DNA of 13,359 nt from CAYYVK01 sp964475145. GTDB lineage: Archaea; Aenigmatarchaeota; Aenigmatarchaeia; CG10238-14; SCSR01. Shown piece by piece: positions 5,795 through 13,164 of this stretch. A model generated the notes under the pieces. That model did no database searches. It saw only the letters and a list, made by a program, of their open reading frames with translations, and was not told the DNA's origin. The stretch is taken from contig CAYYVK010000019.1 in assembly GCA_964475145.1 (NCBI GenBank), forward strand, positions 1 to 13,359, given 5' to 3'. Each line of letters begins with the position of its first letter. The first letter of the stretch is position 1. A program made the position numbers and the translations under genes.

Positions 5795-7413
5795 CACTCT
5801 CTCCTTGCTATTATCACGGAAAGTTTACCACTTGCTAAAAATTCTTTTATTGTTTCTTCCATTTCCTTCATGTTGTAAGGATCTATCACTTTTACATTTT
5901 CTACACCGCATGCTCTAACCAAATCCAAAAGTGAAACAGGCTTAGTAGGCTCCCCTAAACCATTCACACCAATACCAGGATGGGGCTGATGACCAGTCAT
6001 GGCAGTAGCTCTGTTGTCCAAAATTATTATCAATGGGTTTGACTTGTTGAAGACCATGTTTATTAAACCAGGAATTCCTGCATGGAAAAAGGTCGAATCA
6101 CCGATGAAAGCTATCACCTTCTGCTTGCTTACTTTGGATATACCATGAGCTAAACCTTCAGAAGCACCCATCGCTAAAACAAAGTCTAAAGTCTCTAGGG
6201 GAGGATGAACACCAAGCATATAACATCCTATATCTCCTGCAAAGACTGCTTTAGGTTCAGCAAGCTTAGCAGCATAAAAAGTTGCTCTGTGTGGACAGCC
6301 AGGACACATCAAAGGAAACCTTCTAGCTATCTTCAGCTTTTCATATTGTTGCTTGTGCTTAGAAAAGTTAAACTTAGGCCTTTTTCTTACAAGCTTACTT
6401 ATAGCTTCCAAAACATCTTCTTCTTTCATTTCGCCTGCTTTCGGCAATACATTCTTACCAAGGATCTTCATGCCTGGATTAACTTTTCTTGCTATTTTAC
6501 ACACTGCCTCCTCCAAGTAAGGCTCTAGCTCTTCTACTACTAAAACTGATTCTAAATTTTCCAAGAAATTTTCTACTATGCTTTCAGGTATAGGATGTGT
6601 CATGCCAAGCTTTAGAACAGGCAATTCTACACCCAAATCTTCTAAAGCTTCTAGTACATAGCCGTAGGATATACCTGAAGTTACTATTCCTTTGTTGCCT
6701 TTAGCTGACAAAATTTTGGTGAAAACTTTTCCATATTCTTTTGCTATCGTTTCTAGCTTTGAATGAAGATCCTTGTGCGTATTAATTATCTCAGGCGGAA
6801 AATCTCTCCATTTTATATCCTTCACAAACTTTCCACTTTTCTCACCTCTAACAATTTTTCCTAGTTTAACAACCCCACTTTCATGACTAACTCGAGTACT
6901 GAGCCTAATTAAAACCGGTACCCCAAACTTTTCTGAAACTTCGAAAGCAAACTTGGTAAAATCTTTGCATTCTTGTGCATCAGAAGGCTCAAGCATGGGC
7001 AAATGGGCAAGCTTAGCATAATAGCGTGAATCTTGCTCGCTTTGAGCAGAACTCCAGCAGCTCGGGTCGTCTGAAACTACTATTGCCATTCCAGCTTTTA
7101 CTCCTACATAAGCTAAAGGAAAGAGGCTGTCGCTTGCAACATTCAAACCAAAGCTCTTGAAAGCAACTAAAGAGCGAATGTTAGAAAGTGCGGCACCTGC
7201 TGCTGCTTCTAAAGCAACCTTTTCGTTTGTGCTGTACTCGAAATGAATACCTAGTTGCTTAGCAACAGAAGCAAAAGTATCCCCTATTTCTGAAGCAGGA
7301 GTGCCCGGATAAGTAGAAGTAAAGCCTACACCAGCTTCTAAAGCACCGCGAACTATTGCTTCATTCCCAAGCAACAGCTCTTCTGGCTCTTTGGATAAAA
7401 CTCTATCTAGCAT
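5795..7413 (-). CDS. iorA: Indolepyruvate ferredoxin oxidoreductase alpha subunit, 3' end lost in gap
   Basis: 539 codons are visible from ATG 7413 to the gap. IorA is the thiamine-diphosphate subunit that decarboxylates indolepyruvate and phenylpyruvate in amino-acid fermentation. Seen in order: an N-terminal pyrimidine-binding domain with LLGNEAIVRGALEAGV and STYPGTPASEI; a middle transketolase C-like domain; CPGCPHRATF from Cys370; and the ThDP/Mg motif GDS at 438-440 running to DN at 466-467, followed by ATAMTGHQPHPG, all typical of IorA. The last readable codons are ARRE plus TG, which would usually become Cys. In known IorA proteins a C-terminal domain with two [4Fe-4S] clusters follows. 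It would lie in the gap and cannot be confirmed. The ATG agrees with a TATA box 26 nt upstream, and the gene heads the iorA-iorB-ferredoxin-membrane protein operon. Confidence 0.95.
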
Positions 7414-7433
7414 TTAAATCTATTTTGTATTTT

Positions 7434-7444
7434 CTTTTAAATTA
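7434..7444 (-). promoter_or_regulatory. TATA box of the ior operon
   Basis: On the minus strand TAATTTAAAAG is centred about 26 nt before the iorA ATG. The remaining spacer to 7548 shows no further gene. Confidence 0.6.
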
Positions 7445-7548
7445 AATGATTTGTCTTTGATTGTGAACACGGCAGATTTTACCAATCCAAATGATGTGTA
7501 ATTGAAACTACAAAATGTCTAATTTCTTTGAAGGATGAAGATTCGCTA

Positions 7549-7689
7549 TTAAAATAACCCGTCAGCTGCTTCCTCCCCGTATTCCTCTACAGTTTCCCAA
7601 TAGAGTTCGTCTTCTATCTCTTCGTAGAGAGAACACTCCTTAGAACTAGCATCTTGAACATTTGTCGTCATTCGTCCAGTAACTTCCAT
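7549..7689 (-). CDS. Small acidic 46-aa protein, unknown
   Basis: A 46-aa frame starting MEVTGRMTTNVQD and ending EEYGEEAADGLF, strongly acidic in its second half. The ATG at 7689 is chosen; an in-frame ATG at 7671 is the alternative. It overlaps the end of the zinc-ribbon frame 7646-7826 by 44 nt in another phase. Either it is a translationally coupled small gene, or it is the C-terminal part of one gene broken by two single-base insertions. A weak A/T stretch (AAATAATAG) lies about 22 nt upstream of the ATG. No family recognised. Confidence 0.35.
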   Translation of the reverse strand: MEVTGRMTTNVQDASSKECSLYEEIEDELYWETVEEYGEEAADGLF

Positions 7690-7826
7690 AGTAAGCAAAA
7701 CCTTCTATTATTTCACTCATACTTAAGCCTAAACCTTCATACATCTCAAGCAAACATGGAAGTTTCCTATTGGCAGCGATATATTTATTTATATCCACAT
7801 TTTTCACATTCTTCGTACTCTATCAT
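7646..7826 (-). pseudogene. Frameshifted small zinc-ribbon-like gene
   Basis: From ATG 7826 the frame reads MIEYEECEKCGYK and stops at TAA. One base further in phase the frame continues as KYIAANRKLPCLLEM... through SEIIEGFAYYGSYW to DKCSRC and TAG. Joining them needs removal of one base in the repetitive stretch TATAAATAAATATATC, giving a 59-aa protein. CEKC at its start and CSRC at its end would form a C-x2-C...C-x2-C zinc ribbon. A weak TATA-like CAATTAAG lies about 25 nt before the ATG. The alternative is an intact 53-aa frame from GTG 7807, which loses the first CxxC. It is either a true frameshift, an assembly error or recoding. It is divergent from the RuBisCO-like regulator gene. Confidence 0.45.
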
Positions 7827-7870
7827 TTCAAACTCACCTATTTTGCTCTTAATTGAAGTACAGAACAATA

Positions 7871-7880
7871 AATTTAAATT
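7871..7880 (+). promoter_or_regulatory. TATA box of the RuBisCO-like regulator gene
   Basis: AATTTAAATT, itself a perfect 10-bp palindrome, is centred 27 nt before the ATG at 7903. It lies about 20 bp from the weak promoter of the divergent small gene, so a protein bound here could affect both. Confidence 0.55.
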
Positions 7881-7902
7881 GCTTATTTTTTAATTATAAA
7901 AT

Positions 7903-9747
7903 ATGCAAGTTGCAAAAGATATACCAAGTAAGTTAATAAGAAAAGTGATAGAAGGTAAACTACATCGTGAGACTGGTAGCCAAGATTTTATGATTGATTG
8001 TATTTCAAAAACGATAAAAATATTTGCAAACCCTATTAGAAAGAAAATATTTCTCGAGTGCTTAGATTCTCCAAAAGAATTCGATAGAAATCCTAAAATA
8101 CTTTACCATTTAAGGATGCTGGAAGAGTATGGATTGATTAAGTACACTAGCAAAGGATATGCAGCCACAAAGTTTGGAAGAGAAATATGGGAAAGCATAA
8201 GCAGGCTAGAAGTTATACCTAAATCTTACCTTGCTTTAAAAGTATTGCTATCTTTATCTAAACCTAAGAAGTTCTTAGAGCTTAAGAAAGAGTTAAAAGT
8301 TAACGAAGGTTCTCTTTTTAGAGCATTGAAATTTTTAGCAGACAATACACTAATAGTAAAAAAGAATGACAGTTATAACCTTAGCCCGACTGTAAACCTA
8401 TCAAAACTTAACATTTTAATTTCTAATTACACCGACTTAATTAAAGATACCTCCTACGATAGAAGTCTAGAATCTCTAACTTTTCCCAAAGAGAAGGAAA
8501 CTGAGATTTTAGAGTTATTCGAAACTGCTGAAAAAAAGGAGTATACAAAGAAAGAATTGTGGAGAGAGGAAGATGTAATTAAAGATCATATAATCATTTC
8601 ATGCTCCTATACTTCTAGCTTAGAAACTGATAGAATAATTGAGTATATACTAGAAGAATTTGGTGGATCGTCTAACCTAGCTCGTGTAAAATTGCTCCAA
8701 TCTTATGAAAAGAACACAATTAAGCTTGCATACGAAATAAAATACTTGTCCTCCTTGCAAAAATTACTTAACCTCCTCCACCTCCACGGCTGGCGCGCTT
8801 TTGATTCTATGCTAATCGAGGATATAAGTTTTCCAAAGAAATTTATCAAAAATTTTGAAGGCCCAAAATTCGGAAGGGAAGGAATTAGAAGATTGCTCAA
8901 CTTAAAAGATACTCCTATTTTGCAAGCTGGTCTCTTACCAGACGAAAGTTTTGATGTCCAATTTATTAAGGATTCTGTTAAGAAATTATTTCTTGCAGGT
9001 GTTAACGAAATTTCAGAAAGTCATGCAGTTCTCGATGATCTAGAAAGTTTTAAAAATAGAGTTGAGTTAATTGCTCAACTGATGGATGAAATTGAAGGTT
9101 ACGGGCGGAAAATATACTACTTTTATATTTATGGTGACGAATACGAGGAAAGACTTGATATACTAAAAGAAGTAAGTAGTAAAAGTCTCGGTATCATGGT
9201 CTCACCCATCACAGTTGGCTTCCCTTTAGCCTCACGTATCATAAAAAACTCTAAGTATCCTGTTCAAATTCATCTCACTTTGATTGCACCGTTCATCAAG
9301 TATGCGAAAAGAAGGATAACTAAAGAAGGTGAAGTGATACCAGGTTATGGCGCAAGCATAAACGTGTTACTTAAGCTTTTTATTTTATTAGGGGCTGATG
9401 AAATTCCAATAGAGTCGCCTTTTCAGGGTCGCTACGAATGGTGGGAAACAAAAACTCAATGCGCTATTTTAAACAACTATTTTAAAGAATTAAATACTCC
9501 TCTGCCGGTTTTATTCGGTAATATAACACCAGCTAATGCTTTAACGTTAGCAAAAAATCTTGGCAATGATATTGTTATTAAACTTCGTGCTTGGGATGTG
9601 ATTAAAGCTGAAAAATTAGGATTTAGCATCGAAAGGTCTATAAACGCTTTCAAACAAGCGATAGAAATAGCAACTTTAGGGGAGAAAGAAATTACCAGCG
9701 AAAAATACAAGGATTACATAGATGCTTTAAAGTTTTACAGTACTTGA
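7903..9747 (+). CDS. Winged-helix regulator fused to a degenerate RuBisCO-like protein
   Basis: 614 aa. Residues about 28-100 form an ArsR-like winged helix (FANPIRKKIFLECL, then ILYHLRMLEEYGLIKYTSKGY). Residues about 106-165 form a second one (LKVLLSLSKPKKFLELKKEL, LFRALKFLADNTLI). After a linker, about 222-318 resembles the RuBisCO large-subunit N-terminal domain, ending EDISFPKKFIKNF. It is followed by GPKFGREGIRRLL (320-332), the family's GPxFGxxGxR junction. The barrel then follows strand by strand: SPITVGF (434-440), QIHLTLIAPF (455-464), GASINVLLKLFILLGADEI (483-501), PVLFGNITPANA (535-546) and LGNDIVIKL (553-561). Catalytic residues are almost all replaced, so carboxylase or enolase-type chemistry is unlikely. 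Inference: a DNA-binding regulator with a ligand-sensing or dimerising RuBisCO-like module. The ATG fits the leaderless TATA spacing. I know of no described protein with this architecture. The fold call rests on alignment by eye. Confidence 0.8.
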   Translation: MQVAKDIPSKLIRKVIEGKLHRETGSQDFMIDCISKTIKIFANPIRKKIFLECLDSPKEFDRNPKILYHLRMLEEYGLIKYTSKGYAATKFGREIWESISRLEVIPKSYLALKVLLSLSKPKKFLELKKELKVNEGSLFRALKFLADNTLIVKKNDSYNLSPTVNLSKLNILISNYTDLIKDTSYDRSLESLTFPKEKETEILELFETAEKKEYTKKELWREEDVIKDHIIISCSYTSSLETDRIIEYILEEFGGSSNLARVKLLQSYEKNTIKLAYEIKYLSSLQKLLNLLHLHGWRAFDSMLIEDISFPKKFIKNFEGPKFGREGIRRLLNLKDTPILQAGLLPDESFDVQFIKDSVKKLFLAGVNEISESHAVLDDLESFKNRVELIAQLMDEIEGYGRKIYYFYIYGDEYEERLDILKEVSSKSLGIMVSPITVGFPLASRIIKNSKYPVQIHLTLIAPFIKYAKRRITKEGEVIPGYGASINVLLKLFILLGADEIPIESPFQGRYEWWETKTQCAILNNYFKELNTPLPVLFGNITPANALTLAKNLGNDIVIKLRAWDVIKAEKLGFSIERSINAFKQAIEIATLGEKEITSEKYKDYIDALKFYST

Positions 9748-9767
9748 CGAATTACCAGTGTCCAAAC

Positions 9768-9781
9768 AAGCTTTAAAGCTT
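9768..9781. repeat. 14-bp perfect palindrome AAGCTTTAAAGCTT
   Basis: A perfect inverted repeat 20 bp after the RuBisCO-like regulator's stop and just before the next gene. It contains TTTAAA and could be a TATA box (start near 9801), an operator or both. A hairpin terminator is less likely because no T-run follows. Confidence 0.45.
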
Positions 9782-9785
9782 AAGT

Positions 9786-10130
9786 GTGCCAGGTGTAAAA
9801 GATTTATTTGATCCTGTTTTATGTATTAATATGAGCTTACCATCTACAGAAAAAATTGAACTACATCTCCATGCATACGTGAAAAAGATCGTATGTCCAT
9901 TTAATTTTAGTGTAAACAGTCTTGGCGATACAGCAAGCCGACCTGTTGAAGTTTATCTATCAAGGCAGAAGATTGAGATAGACAAAAATACGATGGACAT
10001 AAAATATTATTACAACTGTTTGTATGCAGAGGCATGCAGAGAAGAAAGATGTATTTGGAGAAGGAGCCAAATAGCATATGAAAAAACTAAATTAGAAAAG
10101 GTTATAAACATTTCGAACAGTTCTAAATAA
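9786..10130 (+). CDS. Small protein with a four-cysteine motif, unknown
   Basis: 114 aa from GTG 9786, or 99 aa from ATG 9831 (MSLPSTEKIELHLH). The later start has an A/T box (GATTTATTT) about 26 nt upstream, the spacing used elsewhere, and may be the real one. The conserved-looking part is VCPFNFSVNSLG near the middle and NCLYAEACREERCIW near the end, giving C...C-x5-C-x4-C. A CPF...C...C-W layout occurs in many small archaeal and viral zinc-binding proteins, so metal binding is plausible but unproven. The rest is a beta-rich stretch and a Lys-rich helix. There is no signal peptide. It starts 38 nt after the RuBisCO-like regulator in the same direction, so it may be cotranscribed or be its target. 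Confidence 0.6.
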   Translation: MPGVKDLFDPVLCINMSLPSTEKIELHLHAYVKKIVCPFNFSVNSLGDTASRPVEVYLSRQKIEIDKNTMDIKYYYNCLYAEACREERCIWRRSQIAYEKTKLEKVINISNSSK

Positions 10131-10168
10131 ACTTTATTCTTTTATCAAACTTCGTCAGTAACGAGAAT

Positions 10169-10178
10169 ATTTTAAACC
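10169..10178 (+). promoter_or_regulatory. TATA box of the acetyl-CoA synthetase gene
   Basis: ATTTTAAACC is centred 26 nt before the ATG at 10199; predicts a leaderless mRNA. Confidence 0.6.
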
Positions 10179-10198
10179 TTAAAATCAAATTATAACTT

Positions 10199-12157
10199 AT
10201 GCCTGAAAAATGGGTTGTAAAAAAAGGTAAAGTCTTCTGGCCTTCTGAAGAAATGAAGAAAAGAGCTTGGGTAAGCGATGAAAAAATTTATAAGATAGCT
10301 GAGAAAAATCCTGTAAAGTTCTGGTCTAAACTTGCAGCAGAAGGCATAACCTGGTTTAAAAAGTGGAAAACTGCTTATGTTTCTAAGCCACCATACTTCA
10401 AATGGTTTGTTGGTGGGAAGCTGAATGCTTCTTACAACTGTCTGGATAGGCATGTAGAAACTTGGAGAAAGAATAAAGTTGCGATTATTTGGGAGCCTGA
10501 ACCTTTAGAAGAAAAGGAAAGGATCTTCACTTATTATCAACTTTACAAGGAAGTGAACAAGTTTGCAAACGTGTTGAAAGATTTAGGGGTAAAGAAAGGT
10601 GACAGAGTTTCAATTTATTTGCCAATGATACCAGAAGTTCATATAGCAATGCTTGCTTGCACGAGAATAGGCGCTATTCATTCAGTAGTCTTTTCTGCCT
10701 TCAGCCCAGAAGCTTTGAAGGCAAGAATAACAGATGCAGAAGCTAAAGTATTGATAACTGCTGATGGTTATTACAGAAGAGGACAATTAATAAACCTGAA
10801 AGCAAGTGCTGATGAAGCTGTAAAAGGAACGAGCATCCAAAAAGTTGTTGTAGTAAAAAGGGCTGGAAATGAAGTAAACATGCAAGAAGGAAGAGATTTT
10901 TGGTGGCATGAGCTGATGAAAAAAGCAAAAAGCTACTGTAACCCTGAAGCAATGGATGCAGAAGATTTGATGTTTATTCTATATACCTCAGGATCGACTG
11001 GTAAGCCAAAGGGTGTTTGTCATTCTACTGGAGGCTATTTAACTCAAGCTTACTGGACTGCTAAATGGGATTTTGACTTGCACGAGGAAGATATATTCTG
11101 GTGTACATCTGACATAGGATGGATTACTGGGCATTCGTATGCTTGCTATGGACCGTTGCTAAACGGAGCTACTATGGTGATTTATGAAGGGTCTCCTGAC
11201 TGGCCTAACCCTGACAGATGGTGGGAGATAATAGAAAAGTATGGAGTAACAGTTTTCTACACTGCTCCTACTGCTATAAGGATGTTTATAGCGTTAGGTG
11301 AAGAATGGGTAAAGAAGCATGACTTGAGCAGTCTAAGACTTTTGGCGAGCGTTGGCGAACCTATAGATGAGGATGCATGGATGTGGTACTTTAACGTGAT
11401 TGGTGGGGGAAGATGTCCCTTAATAGACACTTGGTGGCAGACTGAAACTGGGGGGACGCTGATAAATTCATTGCCAGGTATAGGTCCTTTTGTCCCTACT
11501 TTTGCTTGTAGAAGCTTCCCTGGAACAAGACATGCTGTTTTAAACGAAAAGGGTAAGCCTGTTAAGCCTATGGAAAAAGGGTCTTTAGTTCAATTACCAC
11601 CTTTTGGCCCTGGAATGTTAAGAGGAATATGGAGGAATCCTGAAAAGTATTTAGAAACTTACTGGAGCAAGTTCGGGTTAAAGGTATACTATACTTCTGA
11701 TGCAGCTGTTGTTGATAAGCACGGATGGATAAGAATTGTTGGTAGAGAGGATGATGTAATAAAAGTAGCTGGTCATAGGATCGCTACTGGCGAAATAGAG
11801 AATGCCTTGAACTTGCACGAGAAAGTTACTGAGTCAGCAGTCATTGGAATGCCTCATAAGATAAAAGGTGAAGTTCCTTTAGCTTTTGTTATTCTTAGAG
11901 TTGGTGAACAACCTTCGAAACAGCTTGAAGAAGAACTTGTTCAGCAAGTCAAAAAGATGATAGGACCAATAGCAAAGCCGGAAAAAATACTTTTTGTAGA
12001 AGATCTGCCAAAGACCAGGTCTGGAAAAATCATGAGAAGAATTCTTAGGAATTTACTAGTTGATCAACCTGTTGGAGATACTTCAACGCTTGCTAATCCT
12101 GAATGCGTAGAAAAAATTAAGAAGATACTCGCAGAACTTAAGTCCCAACCCGCTTAG
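10199..12157 (+). CDS. acs: Acetyl-CoA synthetase, AMP-forming
   Basis: 652 aa, the full family length. Makes acetyl-CoA from acetate, ATP and CoA through acetyl-AMP. The N-terminal acetyl-CoA synthetase cap domain is present (FWSKLAAEGITWFKKW, YNCLDRHV). Adenylation motifs follow: YTSGSTGKPKG at 262-272, DIGWITGHS at 305-313 and WWQTETGG at 412-419. The Trp in the last motif closes the small acetate pocket and favours acetate over longer acids. YTSD at 498-501, GREDDVIKVAGHRI and the catalytic lysine motif KTRSGKIMRR (605-614, Lys610) complete the enzyme. In bacteria this lysine is an acetylation site. Cytoplasmic. The gene appears monocistronic, with its own TATA box. Its last 20 nt overlap the end of the convergent DUF123 gene. 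Confidence 0.97.
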   Translation: MPEKWVVKKGKVFWPSEEMKKRAWVSDEKIYKIAEKNPVKFWSKLAAEGITWFKKWKTAYVSKPPYFKWFVGGKLNASYNCLDRHVETWRKNKVAIIWEPEPLEEKERIFTYYQLYKEVNKFANVLKDLGVKKGDRVSIYLPMIPEVHIAMLACTRIGAIHSVVFSAFSPEALKARITDAEAKVLITADGYYRRGQLINLKASADEAVKGTSIQKVVVVKRAGNEVNMQEGRDFWWHELMKKAKSYCNPEAMDAEDLMFILYTSGSTGKPKGVCHSTGGYLTQAYWTAKWDFDLHEEDIFWCTSDIGWITGHSYACYGPLLNGATMVIYEGSPDWPNPDRWWEIIEKYGVTVFYTAPTAIRMFIALGEEWVKKHDLSSLRLLASVGEPIDEDAWMWYFNVIGGGRCPLIDTWWQTETGGTLINSLPGIGPFVPTFACRSFPGTRHAVLNEKGKPVKPMEKGSLVQLPPFGPGMLRGIWRNPEKYLETYWSKFGLKVYYTSDAAVVDKHGWIRIVGREDDVIKVAGHRIATGEIENALNLHEKVTESAVIGMPHKIKGEVPLAFVILRVGEQPSKQLEEELVQQVKKMIGPIAKPEKILFVEDLPKTRSGKIMRRILRNLLVDQPVGDTSTLANPECVEKIKKILAELKSQPA

Positions 12158-12545
12158 ACTTTAATTCTTCAAAAGCCTTTTTAATATTCTCCAAACTTTT
12201 AAAGTACGTTAGATGGCTTTTGCACTTGCAATCTGAAGATCCAAACCTTTCTACAGGCCTGCCAAATTTTTGAATAACTTCGTTTACTTTACATTCTATC
12301 CTTTTTTCTGTCTGCCTTGTTATCACCATTTCTACTTCTGCATTCGGTGAAGCAAGTAAATAGTCGATGTGCCATCTCAACTTCTTTTCAGAGCTTAGAT
12401 GCCTTGCTACTCTTGCTTGCAGGTTGCTTAAAGCTGAACCTACATAAACATAATAACCTTTAGGTAATGTTAGTCTTCCAAGCTTGCCAATTTTAATTCT
12501 TGAATTTTTCTTCAGGTTTATTACAAGAAGATATACTCCTTTCAC
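12138..12545 (-). CDS. DUF123 GIY-YIG domain protein
   Basis: 135 aa. The sequence GVYLLVINLKK, then LPKGYYVYVGSAL, LQARVARHL and KKLRWHIDYLL is the archaeal DUF123 family, a compact GIY-YIG nuclease-fold protein. The GYYVYVGSA segment carries the YIG-like motif, and Arg in RVARHL matches the catalytic arginine position. A C-terminal GSSDCKCKSHLTYF has three Cys/His positions typical of the family. Biological role is unknown; structure-specific DNA cleavage is a family-level guess. The start is a GTG at 12545, supported by a TATA box centred about 27 nt upstream. That box sits on the stop codon of the gene before. The 3' end overlaps acs by 20 nt, tail to tail. Confidence 0.9.
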   Translation of the reverse strand: MKGVYLLVINLKKNSRIKIGKLGRLTLPKGYYVYVGSALSNLQARVARHLSSEKKLRWHIDYLLASPNAEVEMVITRQTEKRIECKVNEVIQKFGRPVERFGSSDCKCKSHLTYFKSLENIKKAFEELKSKRVGT

Positions 12546-12567
12546 AAAAAGAATTTGGCAGAACTAG

Positions 12568-12579
12568 TTAAATATAACC
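12568..12579 (-). promoter_or_regulatory. TATA box of the DUF123 gene
   Basis: On the minus strand GGTTATATTTAA is centred about 27 nt before the GTG start and includes the TAA stop of the upstream gene. Confidence 0.55.
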
Positions 12580-12996
12580 TGCCAGTAGCAACATGTCTTC
12601 AGTCTCTGATAAGGTATCTTCTCTCATTCCTTGAACCAAGTCTATAATTTCTTGTTTTTCTTCAGTGCTGACTTCTTTCCCATCTTTTATGTAAGTCAAA
12701 ATTTCTTTGTAGCGATTGAATTTGTCCAAAACAAACTTTTCTGCTTCTTGTGCACTCATCGGTTCGTAAACTTTTTCTTTTAGAACATTGTGTAAAGATT
12801 TAAGTACTCTCCTATAAATCCTCAAACTGTTGATTGGATCGCTTAAAGTATAGCTTTGTCCTTTCTCAATTGCACGGAAGTAATTAAAGCAGTTTATACA
12901 CTTGTCCATAACATCGATTGCCCCTGTAAGATATTCATCCCGATGTGCAGGAGGTAGCCGTTTTGAGTAAGGACTACCTACCAAGATATCGTACAC
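12568..12996 (-). CDS. Unknown helical protein, N-terminus probably lost to a frameshift
   Basis: 142 aa from GTG 12996 (YDILVGSPYSKRLPPAHR...). It is soluble, predominantly helical and rich in charged residues, with a CINCFNYF segment near residue 35 and an acidic C-terminus. No family recognised. The GTG is unlikely to be the true start because there is no TATA box or Shine-Dalgarno before it. The frame is open for seven codons above it, up to a TGA. A second frame, starting at ATG 13055 with a good promoter, runs MMKNIDEIAHVLGEGSF and meets this one if a single base is added near 13003-13015. That would give 162 aa. The gene is divergent from the HTH-repeat gene and 22 bp before DUF123. 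Confidence 0.65.
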   Translation of the reverse strand: MYDILVGSPYSKRLPPAHRDEYLTGAIDVMDKCINCFNYFRAIEKGQSYTLSDPINSLRIYRRVLKSLHNVLKEKVYEPMSAQEAEKFVLDKFNRYKEILTYIKDGKEVSTEEKQEIIDLVQGMREDTLSETEDMLLLAGYI

Positions 12997-13055
12997 TCCA
13001 TCATAAAGGAACCTTCACCAAGAACATGAGCAATCTCATCAATATTTTTCATCAT
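12997..13055 (-). other. Out-of-frame 5' part of the preceding unknown gene
   Basis: From ATG 13055 the frame reads MMKNIDEIAHVLGEGSF, then goes out of phase and stops at TAG about seven codons later. Its TATA box is centred 27 nt upstream, as for other genes here. The coordinates 12568-13055 span 488 nt, one short of a multiple of three. A single missing T in TCCTTTATG or GGTTCC would restore one 162-aa frame. Deletion, assembly error and -1 frameshifting are all possible. Confidence 0.55.
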
Positions 13056-13077
13056 AAGTTAATGTTACAGCTGAAAA

Positions 13078-13087
13078 TATTTAAACT
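13078..13087 (-). promoter_or_regulatory. TATA box of the unknown helical gene
   Basis: On the minus strand AGTTTAAATA is centred about 27 nt before ATG 13055 and has nothing to do with GTG 12996, supporting the longer gene. Confidence 0.55.
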
Positions 13088-13130
13088 TTTGGATCAAGTT
13101 TGCGTTCATAAGATAAAGAGGAAGTCTATA

Positions 13131-13146
13131 AAAACTTTTAAGTTTT
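13131..13146 (+). promoter_or_regulatory. TATA box within an inverted repeat, HTH-repeat gene
   Basis: AAAACTT-TT-AAGTTTT is a perfect 7-bp inverted repeat with a 2-bp centre. Its centre is 26-27 nt before the ATG at 13165, so it is also the TATA box. A dimeric HTH protein bound here would block TBP; self-repression by the adjacent HTH gene is inference. Confidence 0.5.
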
Positions 13147-13164
13147 GCTGAACACTGATAAATT

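Noticed and set aside
6205..6528. 107-codon plus-strand frame opposite iorA
   Set aside because: Antisense shadow inside conserved IorA coding sequence.
7654..7893. 79-codon plus-strand frame before the RuBisCO-like regulator
   Set aside because: Composition looks like random AT-rich sequence, and the minus strand here carries CxxC motifs in coding-like frames.
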